Shown: positions 1 to 8,350 of the stretch, one piece after another
How positions within the stretch are numbered: position 1 is the first letter of the stretch
How the letters are laid out: every line of letters starts with the position of its first letter
Assembly: GCF_036826855.1 (NCBI RefSeq)
Contig: NZ_CP104578.1
Location: 2,790,001 to 2,854,000 of the forward strand
Reading direction: 5' to 3'
From: Streptomyces sp. SJL17-4
Lineage (GTDB): Bacteria; Actinomycetota; Actinomycetes; Streptomycetales; Streptomycetaceae
Length of the DNA: 64,000 nt
Made by a program: the position numbers and the translations under genes
Notes under the pieces: model-generated
Databases searched by the model: none
What the model was told of the DNA's origin: nothing
Seen by the model: the letters and a program-made list of their open reading frames with translations, nothing else

Positions 1-1482
1 CCGCACGAGGCGCCGATCTCCGTCTACGAGGTGCATCTGCCGTCGTGGCGACCCGGGTTGACCTATCGCCAGCTGGCGGAGCAGCTGCCCTCGTACGTCC
101 GTGATCTCGGCTTCACGCACGTGGAGCTGATGCCGGTCACCGAGCATCCCTTCGGCGGCTCCTGGGGCTACCAGGTCACGGGCTTCTACGCGCCGACGGC
201 CCGTATGGGCACCCCCGACGACTTCAGGTTCCTCGTGGACGCGCTGCACCGGGCGGGCATCGGGGTCCTGATGGACTGGGTGCCGGCGCACTTCCCGAAG
301 GACGACTGGGCGCTGGCCGAGTTCGACGGGCGGCCGCTGTACGAGCACGAGGACCCGCGCCGTTCGCACCATCCCGACTGGGGCACCCTGGAGTTCGACT
401 ACGGCCGCAAGGAGGTGCGGAACTTCCTGGTGGCGAACGCCGTGTACTGGTGCCAGGAGTTCCACATCGACGGGCTGAGGGTGGACGCGGTGGCGTCGAT
501 GCTCTACCTGGACTACTCGCGGGAGCACGGCGAGTGGCTGCCGAACGAGCACGGCGGCCGGGAGAACCTGGACGCGGTGGCCTTCCTCCAGGAGATGAAC
601 GCGACGGTGTACCGGCGCTGCCCGGGGATCGTGACCTTCGCGGAGGAGTCCACGGCCTGGGACGGCGTGACACGGGCGACGGACCAGGTGGGGCCGGGCG
701 GCTTCGGCGGTCTGGGCTTCGGCATGAAGTGGAACATGGGCTGGATGCACGACTCGCTGGAGTACGTGCAGAAGGATCCCGTGCACCGGAAGTACCACCA
801 CCACGAGATGACGTTCTCGATGGTGTACGCGTACAGCGAGAACTACATCCTGCCGATCTCCCACGACGAGGTGGTGCACGGCAAGCGGTCGCTGGTGTCG
901 AAGATGCCGGGCGACTGGTGGCAGCAGCGCGCCAACCACCGCGCCTATCTGGGCTTCATGTGGGCCCACCCGGGCAAGCAACTGCTCTACATGGGGCAGG
1001 AGTTCGCGCAGGGAGGGGAGTGGTCGGCGGACCACGGGCCGGACTGGTGGCTGCTCGACCCGGCGTACGGGGCGGAGCCGGACCACCGGGGTGTGCGGGA
1101 TCTCGTCCGGGACCTGAACACGGTGTATCAGGCGACGCCTTCGCTGTGGGAGCGGGACACCGCACCGGAGGGCTTCCAGTGGGTGGTCGGTGACGCGGCC
1201 GAGGACAACGTCTTCGCGTTCCTGCGCTTCGACGCGTTCGGCTCGCCGCTGCTCGCGGTCTCGAACTTCTCGCCGGTCGTACGGCACGACTACCGGCTCG
1301 GTGTGCCGGACGAGGTGGTGGCCTGGGCGGAGGTCCTCAACACGGACGCCGGCCGGTACGGCGGCGGGGACGTGGTGGGGCGGGATCCGGTCAAGACGGA
1401 GTCGGTTCCGCACCACGGGCGTTCGGCCAGCATCCGGATGACGCTGCCCCCGCTCGCGACGGTCTGGCTGCGGCCTGCCTGA
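1..1482 (+). CDS. glgB: 1,4-alpha-glucan branching enzyme, 3' part
   Basis: Forms alpha-1,6 branches in glycogen in the cytoplasm. The window opens inside the gene, and the reading frame is already open at base 1 ([12 protein letters not shown]). The visible 493 residues hold the GH13 barrel motifs in order: DWVPAHFP (region I), [10 protein letters not shown] with the nucleophile Asp (region II), TFAEEST with the acid Glu (region III) and [11 protein letters not shown] (region IV). The C-terminal beta domain follows and ends at a TGA. The missing N-terminus should carry the CBM48 domain. Identification is secure. The next gene starts about 120 bp downstream on the same strand and looks unrelated. 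Confidence 0.96.
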   Translation, partial: PHEAPISVYEVHLPSWRPGLTYRQLAEQLPSYVRDLGFTHVELMPVTEHPFGGSWGYQVTGFYAPTARMGTPDDFRFLVDALHRAGIGVLMDWVPAHFPKDDWALAEFDGRPLYEHEDPRRSHHPDWGTLEFDYGRKEVRNFLVANAVYWCQEFHIDGLRVDAVASMLYLDYSREHGEWLPNEHGGRENLDAVAFLQEMNATVYRRCPGIVTFAEESTAWDGVTRATDQVGPGGFGGLGFGMKWNMGWMHDSLEYVQKDPVHRKYHHHEMTFSMVYAYSENYILPISHDEVVHGKRSLVSKMPGDWWQQRANHRAYLGFMWAHPGKQLLYMGQEFAQGGEWSADHGPDWWLLDPAYGAEPDHRGVRDLVRDLNTVYQATPSLWERDTAPEGFQWVVGDAAEDNVFAFLRFDAFGSPLLAVSNFSPVVRHDYRLGVPDEVVAWAEVLNTDAGRYGGGDVVGRDPVKTESVPHHGRSASIRMTLPPLATVWLRPA

Positions 1483-1603
1483 CCGTCTGTCCGATAATGA
1501 ACGCTCGATCCGTTGATGGTTCACACGTTCGGACATCTCGCTCGCTGTTCGGCTATCTTCGCTCTCCGGATCAGGCCGACAGGTCCAGATGGGCGGGGAC
1601 ACG

Positions 1604-2512
1604 ATGCAGGACACCGTCGAGCGGCTTCTGTCGCCGCAGCTCTGTCACCGGGTGCGCGGCGAGGACACCTTCCCCGTCGAGTGGCGCCCGCTCGACGGGA
1701 GGGACCGCTTCGCGGTCCGGGCCACCTGGCCCACCGACCACCCGTTCTTCACCCCGGTCCGCCGGGGTGGAGAGCGGTGTCACGACCCGCTCCTGGTCGT
1801 CGAGACGTTACGGCAGGCCACGATGGCCCTCCTGCACTCGGTCCACGGCCTTCCGCTCACCCGGCACATCCTGCTGAGCGAGATCTCCCTGACCTGCGAC
1901 CCGGCGGGTCTCGCCGTCGCGGGCGACGAGCCGGACATCGAGATCCGGTTCACCGAACTCGCGCTGCGCGGCGATCAGTTGACCGAGATGCTGGTGGAGT
2001 GGACCGTACGGCGTGACGCGGGCGTGGTGGCGACGGGCGGCGCCCACGCCCGGTTCGCCGGTGACGCGGCGTACCGCAGACTGCGCGGCGGACGCGTCGA
2101 GGCCGGGGTCGTCCACCCCGGACCGTGGACCCACCGGGCCCCGGCGCCGCTCGTCGGGCGGGCGAGGCCCGAGGACGTCCTCCTCGCCCCCACCGGCCGG
2201 GAGGGGGTGTGGGAACTGGTCGTCGACACCGGTCACCCCACCCTCTTCCAGCGGCCCAACGATCACATCCCGGGGATGCTCTTCCTGGAGGCCGGCCGGC
2301 AGGCCGTCTCCGCCGCCGTGTGGCCCCGCCCCTGCCTGCCGACCGCGCTGCGGATCACCTTCGACCGGTACGCGGAGTTCCACGGCGGCCCCTGCCTGCT
2401 TCGGACGGAGCGCACGAGCCCGGCGGGGACGGCGGATGCACCGGGGGCGTACGAGGTCACCGGGTACCAGGACGGCGCGCGGCTCTTCACCTGCGAGCTG
2501 CGGACCGGATGA
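1604..2512 (+). CDS. AfsA/ScbA-type gamma-butyrolactone biosynthesis protein
   Basis: Family members condense a beta-ketoacyl-ACP with dihydroxyacetone phosphate on the way to A-factor-type autoregulators. The protein is about 302 aa with two hotdog-like halves. Each half carries the family signature: HDPLLVVETLRQA at about residue 60 and RPNDHIPGMLFLEAGRQA at about residue 220. An alternative start lies 15 nt upstream (1589); 1604 is preferred because GGGG sits about 6 nt before it. No butyrolactone receptor (TetR) or ketoreductase gene is adjacent, so it is an orphan copy. The 3' end overlaps the end of the converging helicase gene by 26 bp. The product cannot be predicted from sequence alone. 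Confidence 0.9.
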   Translation: MQDTVERLLSPQLCHRVRGEDTFPVEWRPLDGRDRFAVRATWPTDHPFFTPVRRGGERCHDPLLVVETLRQATMALLHSVHGLPLTRHILLSEISLTCDPAGLAVAGDEPDIEIRFTELALRGDQLTEMLVEWTVRRDAGVVATGGAHARFAGDAAYRRLRGGRVEAGVVHPGPWTHRAPAPLVGRARPEDVLLAPTGREGVWELVVDTGHPTLFQRPNDHIPGMLFLEAGRQAVSAAVWPRPCLPTALRITFDRYAEFHGGPCLLRTERTSPAGTADAPGAYEVTGYQDGARLFTCELRTG

Positions 2513-4736
2513 TCCCGAGCCGCTGGGTCGCCCGGGTCAGCGCCACGTACAGGTCGTTCGTCCCGTGCACGGCCCCGGCCACGATGCCCTCCGGGTCGAC
2601 GACCAGCACGGTGTCGAACTCCAGGCCCTTCGCCTGCCGGGGGTCCAGCAGCACGACCGGCCGGGTGAGGTCGGGAGCCGGACCGTACGCGGCCTCCGGC
2701 AGCGCGGCGATCAGCCCGGCGTGCAGCTCCGGCGGGGCGATCACGGCGATCCGGCCCTCCTCGCGCAGCTCGGTCGCCACCGCGTCGGCGGCCTCCTTCA
2801 CCGGGTCGTCCACCGTCCGGTCCCAGGGTTCCACCCCGGTGGACCGTACCGAGCTCGGCGGCTCGAACCCCGGGTCGTCGGCCCGCCGCACCTCGGCGGC
2901 GACGGCCATGATCTCGGCGGGCGTGCGGTAGTTGACGCCGAGGCGCACCAGCTCCCAGCGGTCCTCCACGTACGGGGTGAGGATCCGCTCCCAGGCGCCG
3001 ACGCCGGCCGGGTCACCGGTCTGGGCGGGGTCGCCGACCAGGGTCATCGAGCGGTTGGGGCTGCGGCGCATGAGGAGCCGCCAGGCCATCGCGGAGAGCT
3101 CCTGCGCCTCGTCGACGATGATGTGCCCGAAGGCCCAGGTGCGGTCGGCGGCGGCGCGTTCGGCGGCCGTCCGGTGGTCGGCCTCCTCGTGGCGCTCCGC
3201 GAAGCGCTCGGCGTCGATGATGTCGTGGGCCGAGAGGACCTCGGAGGCGTCCTTGTCCTGCTCCTCCTTGTCCTCGAACTCGTAGGTCCGTGAGGCGTAG
3301 GAGACGTCGAGGACGCCCTGCGCGTACTGGATCTGCTTCTGCCGTTCGGCCTCCTCGGCGGCGCGGGCGGCCGAGTCGTCCTCGCCGAGGAGTTCGGCGG
3401 CCTCGTCGAGCAGCGGCACGTCGGCGGGGGTCCAGGGGCCGGGTGCGGAGCGCCGGATCGCCGTGATGTCGTCCTCGTCGGCGAGGTGGGTCGGCTCGGC
3501 CAGGTAGTCGGTGAGGAAGTCCTGCGGGGTGAGCGCGGGCCAGAGGGTGTCGATCGCGGCGTACACGTCGGGGTTGCCCGCGATGCCCTTGGCGAGCAGC
3601 GCGATGTCGTCGGGGCCGAGGAAGTTGGGGCCGCCGTAGGGGTCGGCGCCGATCCGGTCGGCGAGCTGTTCGGCGAGCGCGTCGAGGATCCGGAAGACGA
3701 AGTAGGGGCGGGCCAGGTTGTGCGGGAGGGCCGTCTCGCGGGCCTTGTGGCGGGCCTCCAGGGCCATGTCCCAGTCGATGACCAGGTCGCCGTCCTCGTG
3801 CGGGACGATCAGCGGCTCGCCGCGCTCGGGGACCTGCTGGCGGTCCCGTACGGCGGCGGCGAGCGCACCGGCCATGGCCGCGGAGCCCTTGACGGCGGCG
3901 GCGCGGGGGGTGTCGGTGCCGGTGGCGCGGACGCCGGGGAACAGCTCGGCGGGGGTGGCGAGGAGGACGCCGGTCTCGCCGAGCGAGGGCAGGACGTTGC
4001 CGATGTAGCCGAGGAAGGCCGGGTTGGGGCCGACGATGAGGACGGCCCGCTTGGCGAGCTGCTCGCGGTGGGCGTAGAGGAGGTAGGCGGCCCGGTGCAG
4101 GGCGACCGCTGTCTTGCCGGTGCCGGGGCCGCCCTCGACGACCAGGACCCCGCGGTGCGGGGAGCGGATGATGGCGTCCTGCTCGGCCTGGATGGTCTGC
4201 ACGATGTCGTGCATCCGGCCGGTGCGGGCGGCGTCGAGCGCGGCGAGCAGCACCTCGTCGGCGTCGCGGCTCTCGTGCCCGGTGCGGGTCGCGTCGCCGA
4301 GGTCGAGGACCTCGTCGTGGAGCGCCGTGACCGTCCGGCCGAGGGTGCTGATGTGCCGGCGGCGGGAGAGCCCCATCGGCTCGTACCCGGTGGCGAGGTA
4401 GAAGGGCCGGGCGACCTCGGCGCGCCAGTCGACGACCAGCGGGGTGCGGTTCGGGTCGTCCTCGCGGATGCCGAGCCGGCCGATGTGGTGGTCGCGCCCG
4501 TCCTTGAAGACGAGCCGGCCGAAACAGAGCCCGCTCTCCCCCGCGTTGAACGCGGCGAGCAGCCCGGACTGCTCGGCGACCATGACGTCGCGTTCGAGCC
4601 GGCCCTGGTTGCCGCCGACCCCGGGGGTACGCAGGGCGCGCTCGACGGCGGCCTCGGCCTGGTCCCTCAGATCGTCGAGTCGTGTGTAGAGATCGGTGAT
4701 GAATTGCTGCTCGTTCCGAAATTCCTCGGTTGACAA
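2487..4736 (-). CDS. HelD/HelR-type RNA polymerase recycling ATPase (UvrD-like)
   Basis: A 749-aa superfamily 1 helicase-like protein. Residues 1-70 form a probable coiled coil, as in HelD proteins that enter the RNA polymerase channels. Then come a Q-motif-like QAEQDAIIR, Walker A GGPGTGKTA near residue 205, Walker B/DEAQ box VDEAQELS near 545, and C-terminal motifs NYRTPAEI and YVALTRATQRLG. Related proteins remove stalled RNA polymerase from DNA, and HelR of S. venezuelae protects against rifamycin; whether this one does is inference. It starts with TTG at 4734-4736, preceded by GGGAG 5 nt away. It lies downstream of a thioredoxin gene but behind a hairpin, so it is probably a separate unit. 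Its last 26 bp overlap the converging afsA-like gene. Confidence 0.88.
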   Translation of the reverse strand: MSTEEFRNEQQFITDLYTRLDDLRDQAEAAVERALRTPGVGGNQGRLERDVMVAEQSGLLAAFNAGESGLCFGRLVFKDGRDHHIGRLGIREDDPNRTPLVVDWRAEVARPFYLATGYEPMGLSRRRHISTLGRTVTALHDEVLDLGDATRTGHESRDADEVLLAALDAARTGRMHDIVQTIQAEQDAIIRSPHRGVLVVEGGPGTGKTAVALHRAAYLLYAHREQLAKRAVLIVGPNPAFLGYIGNVLPSLGETGVLLATPAELFPGVRATGTDTPRAAAVKGSAAMAGALAAAVRDRQQVPERGEPLIVPHEDGDLVIDWDMALEARHKARETALPHNLARPYFVFRILDALAEQLADRIGADPYGGPNFLGPDDIALLAKGIAGNPDVYAAIDTLWPALTPQDFLTDYLAEPTHLADEDDITAIRRSAPGPWTPADVPLLDEAAELLGEDDSAARAAEEAERQKQIQYAQGVLDVSYASRTYEFEDKEEQDKDASEVLSAHDIIDAERFAERHEEADHRTAAERAAADRTWAFGHIIVDEAQELSAMAWRLLMRRSPNRSMTLVGDPAQTGDPAGVGAWERILTPYVEDRWELVRLGVNYRTPAEIMAVAAEVRRADDPGFEPPSSVRSTGVEPWDRTVDDPVKEAADAVATELREEGRIAVIAPPELHAGLIAALPEAAYGPAPDLTRPVVLLDPRQAKGLEFDTVLVVDPEGIVAGAVHGTNDLYVALTRATQRLGIIRSAARR

Positions 4737-4776
4737 TTCGACTCCCGGCGCGATACAGTGCGTTTATTGAACTTCC

Positions 4777-4803
4777 CTGCGCCTGTGATGTTTCCGGGCG
4801 CAG
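4777..4803 (-). promoter_or_regulatory. Leader hairpin upstream of the HelD/HelR-like gene
   Basis: CTGCGCC (4777-4783) and GGCGCAG (4797-4803) form a perfect 7-bp inverted repeat in the short AT-rich leader between the thioredoxin terminator and the TTG start. TATATT at about 4813-4818 (minus strand) is the only obvious -10-like box. It could be an operator or an RNA hairpin controlling a stress-induced gene; its role is not known. Confidence 0.35.
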
Positions 4804-4823
4804 AATCCATTAATATACGCGAT

Positions 4824-4860
4824 GAAATACCCCGACTGTCAATTGTAGTCGGGGTATTTC
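4824..4860 (-). terminator. Hairpin terminator after thioredoxin gene
   Basis: A perfect 14-bp inverted repeat (GAAATACCCCGACT and its complement) with a 9-nt loop lies 48 nt past the thioredoxin stop. There is no long T tract, which is usual for Streptomyces terminators. Confidence 0.75.
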
Positions 4861-4908
4861 TGTATGCCCTGCCGGAGTGTCGCGGGCCCGCCCGGTCCCG
4901 CTGGAGTA

Positions 4909-5247
4909 CTAGGCGAGGACGTCCTCCAGCTCCTGCAGGAGGCGGCGCTTCGGGCGGGCACCGACGATCGACTTCACGGGCTCGCCCGCCCTGAAGACCA
5001 TGAGGGTCGGGGTCGCGAGCACCCCGTACGCCACCGTGGTCTCCGGGTTCCGGTCGACGTCGATCTCGACGATCCGGAGCCGTTCCGCCTCCTCCGTGGC
5101 GATGGCGGCGAGCACGGGAGTCAGCTGCCGGCAGGGCCCGCACCACTCCGCGGTGAACTTCACCAGCACCGGCAGCTCGGCGGCCAGCACCTCCGAACCG
5201 AAGTCCGCGTCGGTGACCTGGGCCACGCCCTCCGTCTGGGTCGTCAT
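4909..5247 (-). CDS. trxA: Thioredoxin
   Basis: A 112-aa cytoplasmic disulfide reductase with the redox motif WCGPC (Cys36, Cys39), preceded by VLVKFTAE and followed by the cis-proline turn ATPTLMVF. It is the usual length for thioredoxin. The ATG at 5245-5247 is chosen because GGAGGG lies about 9 nt upstream and the conserved fold begins there; an in-frame extension to 5283 would overlap the upstream gene. It begins 5 nt after the stop of a MerR regulator gene, so the two form an operon probably driven by the MerR promoter. Confidence 0.95.
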   Translation of the reverse strand: MTTQTEGVAQVTDADFGSEVLAAELPVLVKFTAEWCGPCRQLTPVLAAIATEEAERLRIVEIDVDRNPETTVAYGVLATPTLMVFRAGEPVKSIVGARPKRRLLQELEDVLA

Positions 5248-5252
5248 ATCCT

Positions 5253-5657
5253 TCACCCCTCCATTTCCGCTCCGAGTTCGCACCGGGGTTCCGGGCCGTG
5301 CGGCAGCTCCGCCTCGGCCCGCAGCAGCTGGGCGCCCACCTGGGCACGTACCGTCTGGAGCTGGTCGATCAGGCCGTCCAGCTCGGCGAGCTTCCGCCGG
5401 TAGACGGCGATCGACGCGGGGCAGGCGTCACCCGTCGGGTGCCCCTCCCGCAGGCAGTCGACGAACGGTCGCGTCTCCTCCAGCTCGAACCCGAAGTCCT
5501 GCAGGGTCCTGATCTGCTGGAGGAGGCGCAGGTCGCCCTCGTCGTAGGTGCGGTGCCCCTGCTCCGTACGCCGTGCGGTGAGGAGGTCACGGGACTCGTA
5601 GTACCGCAGAGTCCGCGTGGTGGTTCCCGCCCGCTCGGCCAGCTCTCCGATGCGCAT
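5253..5657 (-). CDS. MerR-family regulator upstream of thioredoxin
   Basis: A 134-aa regulator. The N-terminal winged helix reads MRIGELAERAG...TLRYYESRDLL, followed by the R-TYDEGDLRLLQQI wing and a C-terminal dimerisation helix. Three cysteines (Cys68, Cys79, Cys126) could sense metal or oxidants, but the spacing does not clearly match CueR, ZntR or SoxR. Start at 5655-5657 fits the conserved N-terminus; an extension upstream would run through the operator. It is the first gene of a two-gene operon with thioredoxin, which suggests a thiol or redox role (inference). A palindrome over its promoter suggests autoregulation. Confidence 0.88.
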   Translation of the reverse strand: MRIGELAERAGTTTRTLRYYESRDLLTARRTEQGHRTYDEGDLRLLQQIRTLQDFGFELEETRPFVDCLREGHPTGDACPASIAVYRRKLAELDGLIDQLQTVRAQVGAQLLRAEAELPHGPEPRCELGAEMEG

Positions 5658-5673
5658 GCCCCCGACCGTAAGC

Positions 5674-5693
5674 CTTGACGCCGACGTCAAGGC
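5674..5693 (-). promoter_or_regulatory. MerR-type operator/promoter of merR-trxA
   Basis: CCTTGACG and CGTCAAGG form an 8-bp perfect dyad with a 4-bp spacer just upstream of the MerR start. The left arm contains a -35-like TTGACG. A TACGGT box about 15 bp further on lies 7 nt from the ATG, so the mRNA may be leaderless. A dyad within the promoter spacer is the normal MerR arrangement. Confidence 0.65.
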
Positions 5694-5704
5694 AAGAGAA
5701 GCGG

Positions 5705-6223
5705 TCAGGTGCGGGGCAGCAGCGGTTTCCGCTCCACAGGCGACGAGAGCACGATCGACGTCGTGGTCCGGCCGAGCGCCGAGGTCTGCTCCAGGACGTC
5801 TTCGAGATGGACGGTGTCGGTGACGGCGACCTTGAGGATCCAGCAGTCCTCGCCGACCACGTGGTGGACCTCCAGGATCTCGGGGCGCGCGATCAGCTCC
5901 AGGGTCCGCGGGTGCTTCAGGTTGTAGCCGCCGTGCGGGTTCACCCGGATGAAGGCCTGGATGCCGTAGCCGAGGCGGGCCGGGGAGACATGGGCGCCGT
6001 AGCCGGTGATCGCGCCGCTCGCCTCCAGGCGGCGGACCCGCTCGGTGACGGCCGCGGGGCTGAGCCGGACGCGGCGGCCGAGCTCGCTGAGCTTGATGCG
6101 GCCGTCGCTCTGGAGGAGGTCCATGATCTGCCGGTCGACGACGTCGAAAGCGGCCGCCGAGGTTTCTTCGGTGGCCGAGCGCGAATGCCGTGGTTCCTTC
6201 GGTACGACTTCCTGGACTCCCAT
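5705..6223 (-). CDS. Lrp/AsnC-family transcriptional regulator
   Basis: A 172-aa regulator. The N-terminal HTH begins FDVVDRQIMDLLQSDGRIKL and continues SELGRRVRLSPAAVTERVRRL. The C-terminal RAM domain includes EVHHVVGEDCWILKV. The ATG at 6221-6223 is chosen because AAGGGGG lies about 6 nt upstream. It is divergent from the epimerase/aldo-keto reductase pair, so it may regulate that pair and itself. The effector, probably an amino acid or similar small molecule, cannot be read from the sequence. Confidence 0.9.
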   Translation of the reverse strand: MGVQEVVPKEPRHSRSATEETSAAAFDVVDRQIMDLLQSDGRIKLSELGRRVRLSPAAVTERVRRLEASGAITGYGAHVSPARLGYGIQAFIRVNPHGGYNLKHPRTLELIARPEILEVHHVVGEDCWILKVAVTDTVHLEDVLEQTSALGRTTTSIVLSSPVERKPLLPRT

Positions 6224-6259
6224 GTTTCCCCCTTCATGCGGCGAACAATCAACGTAACA

Positions 6260-6277
6260 CTTGTCCGGTGACACAAG
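6260..6277. promoter_or_regulatory. Candidate operator between lrp-like and epimerase genes
   Basis: CTTGT (6260-6264) and ACAAG (6273-6277) form a short dyad with an 8-bp spacer midway between the divergent starts. This is a plausible Lrp/AsnC-type site but a weak pattern. Confidence 0.35.
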
Positions 6278-6300
6278 GGAGTTGGGACGGTGGGATGGGA

Positions 6301-7260
6301 ATGAAGGACGTTCTGGTCATCGGCGGGAATCGCTATTTCGGAAAGCGGCTCATCGCGCTGCTCAAGGAATCCGGGCATCGCGTCACGATCCTCAATCGGG
6401 GTTCCTCCGACGCACCCGAGGGCATCGGGCGTCTTGTCGCCGACCGCGACGACGAGGCGGCCCTGGAATCCGTTCTCGCGGGCCGTTCCTTCGATGTCGT
6501 CGTGGACCAGGTCTGCTACACCCCGCGCCAGGCGGAGATCGCCCGCCGCGTCTTCGCGGGGCGCACCCGGCGCTATGTGATGACGTCGACGGTGGAGGTG
6601 TACGAGTACGAGGACTCGGCCGCACCCGTCGCCGAGGACGCCCTCGACCTGGGCGCGGTCACCGTCGACACCGGTGCGGCCTGGGAGGACCCGGAGTTCC
6701 GCGAGGCGCACTACGGGGAGGGGAAGCGACAGGCCGAGGCGGTCTTCGCGGGCGCGGGTGCGGGTACGGACGAGGGCGGCGAGGTGGGTGCGGCCGCCGA
6801 CGGCGCCGCCGCGCCGTTCGCGTGGGCGTCGGTGCGGGTGGCCCATGTACTGGGCGGCGCCGACGACTTCACCGGCCGGCTCGACCACTACGCGCGGCGC
6901 ATCCGGGCGGGCGAGCCGATCGCCGTACCCGTCGTGAACCGCCCGGCGACCTATGTGTACGTCGAGGAGATCGCCGCGTTCCTCGCCTGGGCGGCGGTCG
7001 GAACGGACTTCACCGGCCCGGTGAACGCCCATTCCCACGGGCCGTTGACCACGGCCGAGATCTGCGCCGAGATCGAGAGGCGGGTCGGCGGCCGGACCGT
7101 CTTCCGGGAGGTGGAGGTCGGCGAGATCTCGCCGTTCTCGTTCACCCGCTCGTACGGAATGGACAACTCCCGTGCGGTCGGCCTCGGTTATTCCTTCTCC
7201 CATTCCTCCACCTGGCTCACGGACGCCGTGGCGGAGACGATCGACGAGGTGACGACGTGA
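6301..7260 (+). CDS. NAD-dependent epimerase/dehydratase-like reductase
   Basis: A 319-aa Rossmann-fold protein of the extended SDR type. The N-terminus KDVLVIGGNRYFGKRLI carries the dinucleotide-binding glycines. The segment TRRYVMTSTVEVYE follows the usual catalytic-strand pattern, but the canonical YxxxK is not obvious, so it may be an atypical member. The start is uncertain: ATG 6301 has GGTGGG 6 nt upstream and fits the family N-terminus; ATG 6295 is also possible. Its stop overlaps the GTG of the next gene (GTGA), so the two are translated together. The substrate is unknown, perhaps a sugar or sugar nucleotide. Confidence 0.82.
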   Translation: MKDVLVIGGNRYFGKRLIALLKESGHRVTILNRGSSDAPEGIGRLVADRDDEAALESVLAGRSFDVVVDQVCYTPRQAEIARRVFAGRTRRYVMTSTVEVYEYEDSAAPVAEDALDLGAVTVDTGAAWEDPEFREAHYGEGKRQAEAVFAGAGAGTDEGGEVGAAADGAAAPFAWASVRVAHVLGGADDFTGRLDHYARRIRAGEPIAVPVVNRPATYVYVEEIAAFLAWAAVGTDFTGPVNAHSHGPLTTAEICAEIERRVGGRTVFREVEVGEISPFSFTRSYGMDNSRAVGLGYSFSHSSTWLTDAVAETIDEVTT

Positions 7261-8141
7261 CGCGCTTGCGGATGCTGGGCGACGTACGGGTCGGGGCCGT
7301 CGGGCTCGGCACCATGCCGCTCTCCGTCGAGGGCCGGCCGGACGAGGCGCGGGCCGTGGCCACCGTGCACGCCGCCCTCGACGCGGGCGTGACGCTGCTC
7401 GACACCGCCGACTCCTACCACCCGCCGAGCGGCACGCCCGGCGAGGGCGAACTGCTCGTGGCGCGGGCCCTCGCCTCGTACGGGGGCGGCGTGGACGGCG
7501 TACTCGTGGCGACGAAGGGCGGGCGGGGCCGTACGGCGGACGGTGGCTGGACCGTCGACGGGCGGCCCGAGCACCTGCGGCGGGCGGCGGAGGCGTCGGC
7601 GCGACGGCTCGGCTCCGCACCGATCGGCCTCTACCAGCTGCACAAGCCGGACCCGGCCGTCCCGTACGCCGAATCCCTGGGCGCGATACGGGAGTTGCTG
7701 GACGCGGGTACGGTCCGGCTCGCCGGGATCTCCAACGTCGACGTCGACCAGATCCTGCTCGCCCGCGAGATCCTGGGCGACCGGCTGGTCTCCGTACAGA
7801 ACCGCTACTCGCCGGCGGTCCGCACGAGCGAGGCGGAACTGCGGCTCTGCGCGGAGCTGGGACTGGCCTTCCTGCCGTGGAGCCCCCTGGGCGGCATCTC
7901 GCGCAGCACCCTGGACGGCGCCTCGGCCCAGGAGGCGGACCCGGAGTTCGGGGCCTTCCACCGGGTGGCGCGGGAGCGGGGGGTCAGCCCGCAGCGGATG
8001 GCGCTGGCGTGGCTGCTCGCCCGCTCGGAGACGGTCCTGCCGATCCCGGGGGCGAGCCGGCCGGAGTCGGTACGGGACTCGGCGGCGGCGGGGGCGCTGG
8101 TGCTGACGGAGGAGGAGGTGGCGGAGCTGGACGGGCCGTGA
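7257..8141 (+). CDS. Aldo/keto reductase
   Basis: A 294-aa NADPH-dependent oxidoreductase of the AKR TIM-barrel family. Visible motifs are AVGLGTMPLS, the catalytic-Asp/Tyr segment LLDTADSYHP, the catalytic-Lys segment LVATKGGRG, the QLHKPDP segment, GISNVDVDQI and the cofactor-loop region PIPGASRPESV. It starts at a GTG overlapping the stop of the epimerase-like gene, giving translational coupling. The pair could act in sequence on one carbonyl or sugar substrate, which is not identifiable here. A strong hairpin follows its stop. Confidence 0.9.
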   Translation: MTRLRMLGDVRVGAVGLGTMPLSVEGRPDEARAVATVHAALDAGVTLLDTADSYHPPSGTPGEGELLVARALASYGGGVDGVLVATKGGRGRTADGGWTVDGRPEHLRRAAEASARRLGSAPIGLYQLHKPDPAVPYAESLGAIRELLDAGTVRLAGISNVDVDQILLAREILGDRLVSVQNRYSPAVRTSEAELRLCAELGLAFLPWSPLGGISRSTLDGASAQEADPEFGAFHRVARERGVSPQRMALAWLLARSETVLPIPGASRPESVRDSAAAGALVLTEEEVAELDGP

Positions 8142-8162
8142 GCCGGGGTCGGGTATCGCGGC

Positions 8163-8190
8163 AAGGGCGCCCCCGTGCGGAGGCGCCCTT
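8163..8190 (+). terminator. Terminator after aldo/keto reductase
   Basis: AAGGGCGCC and GGCGCCCTT form a perfect 9-bp stem with a 10-nt loop, 21 nt past the stop. Confidence 0.75.
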
Positions 8191-8297
8191 CCCTCGGGCC
8201 CCGGATCCGGCTCAAGGCCCGGGACCTGACTGTGGGGGGGGTGTTCGGGGGAGCGGGCGGCGCTGCGGGTGCGGGGGGGGCGGGGGCGGGTCCGGTG

Positions 8298-8334
8298 CCG
8301 CTGCGCGGGGCTTCTTCCCCACCCCGCGCAGCGG
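8298..8334 (-). terminator. Terminator after dctA
   Basis: CCGCTGCGCGGGG and its complement form a perfect 13-bp stem with an 11-nt loop, 16 nt past the dctA stop on the minus strand. Confidence 0.75.
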
Positions 8335-8350
8335 CCCCGGCCCCACGCCG

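Noticed and set aside
1483..1588. Butyrolactone receptor box (ARE) upstream of the afsA-like gene
   Set aside because: Short imperfect GTTCGG repeats are present but no convincing dyad of the known type.
5941..7620. Minus-strand frame over the epimerase/reductase genes
   Set aside because: The composition is Arg/Pro-rich and third-position GC bias favours the plus-strand genes.
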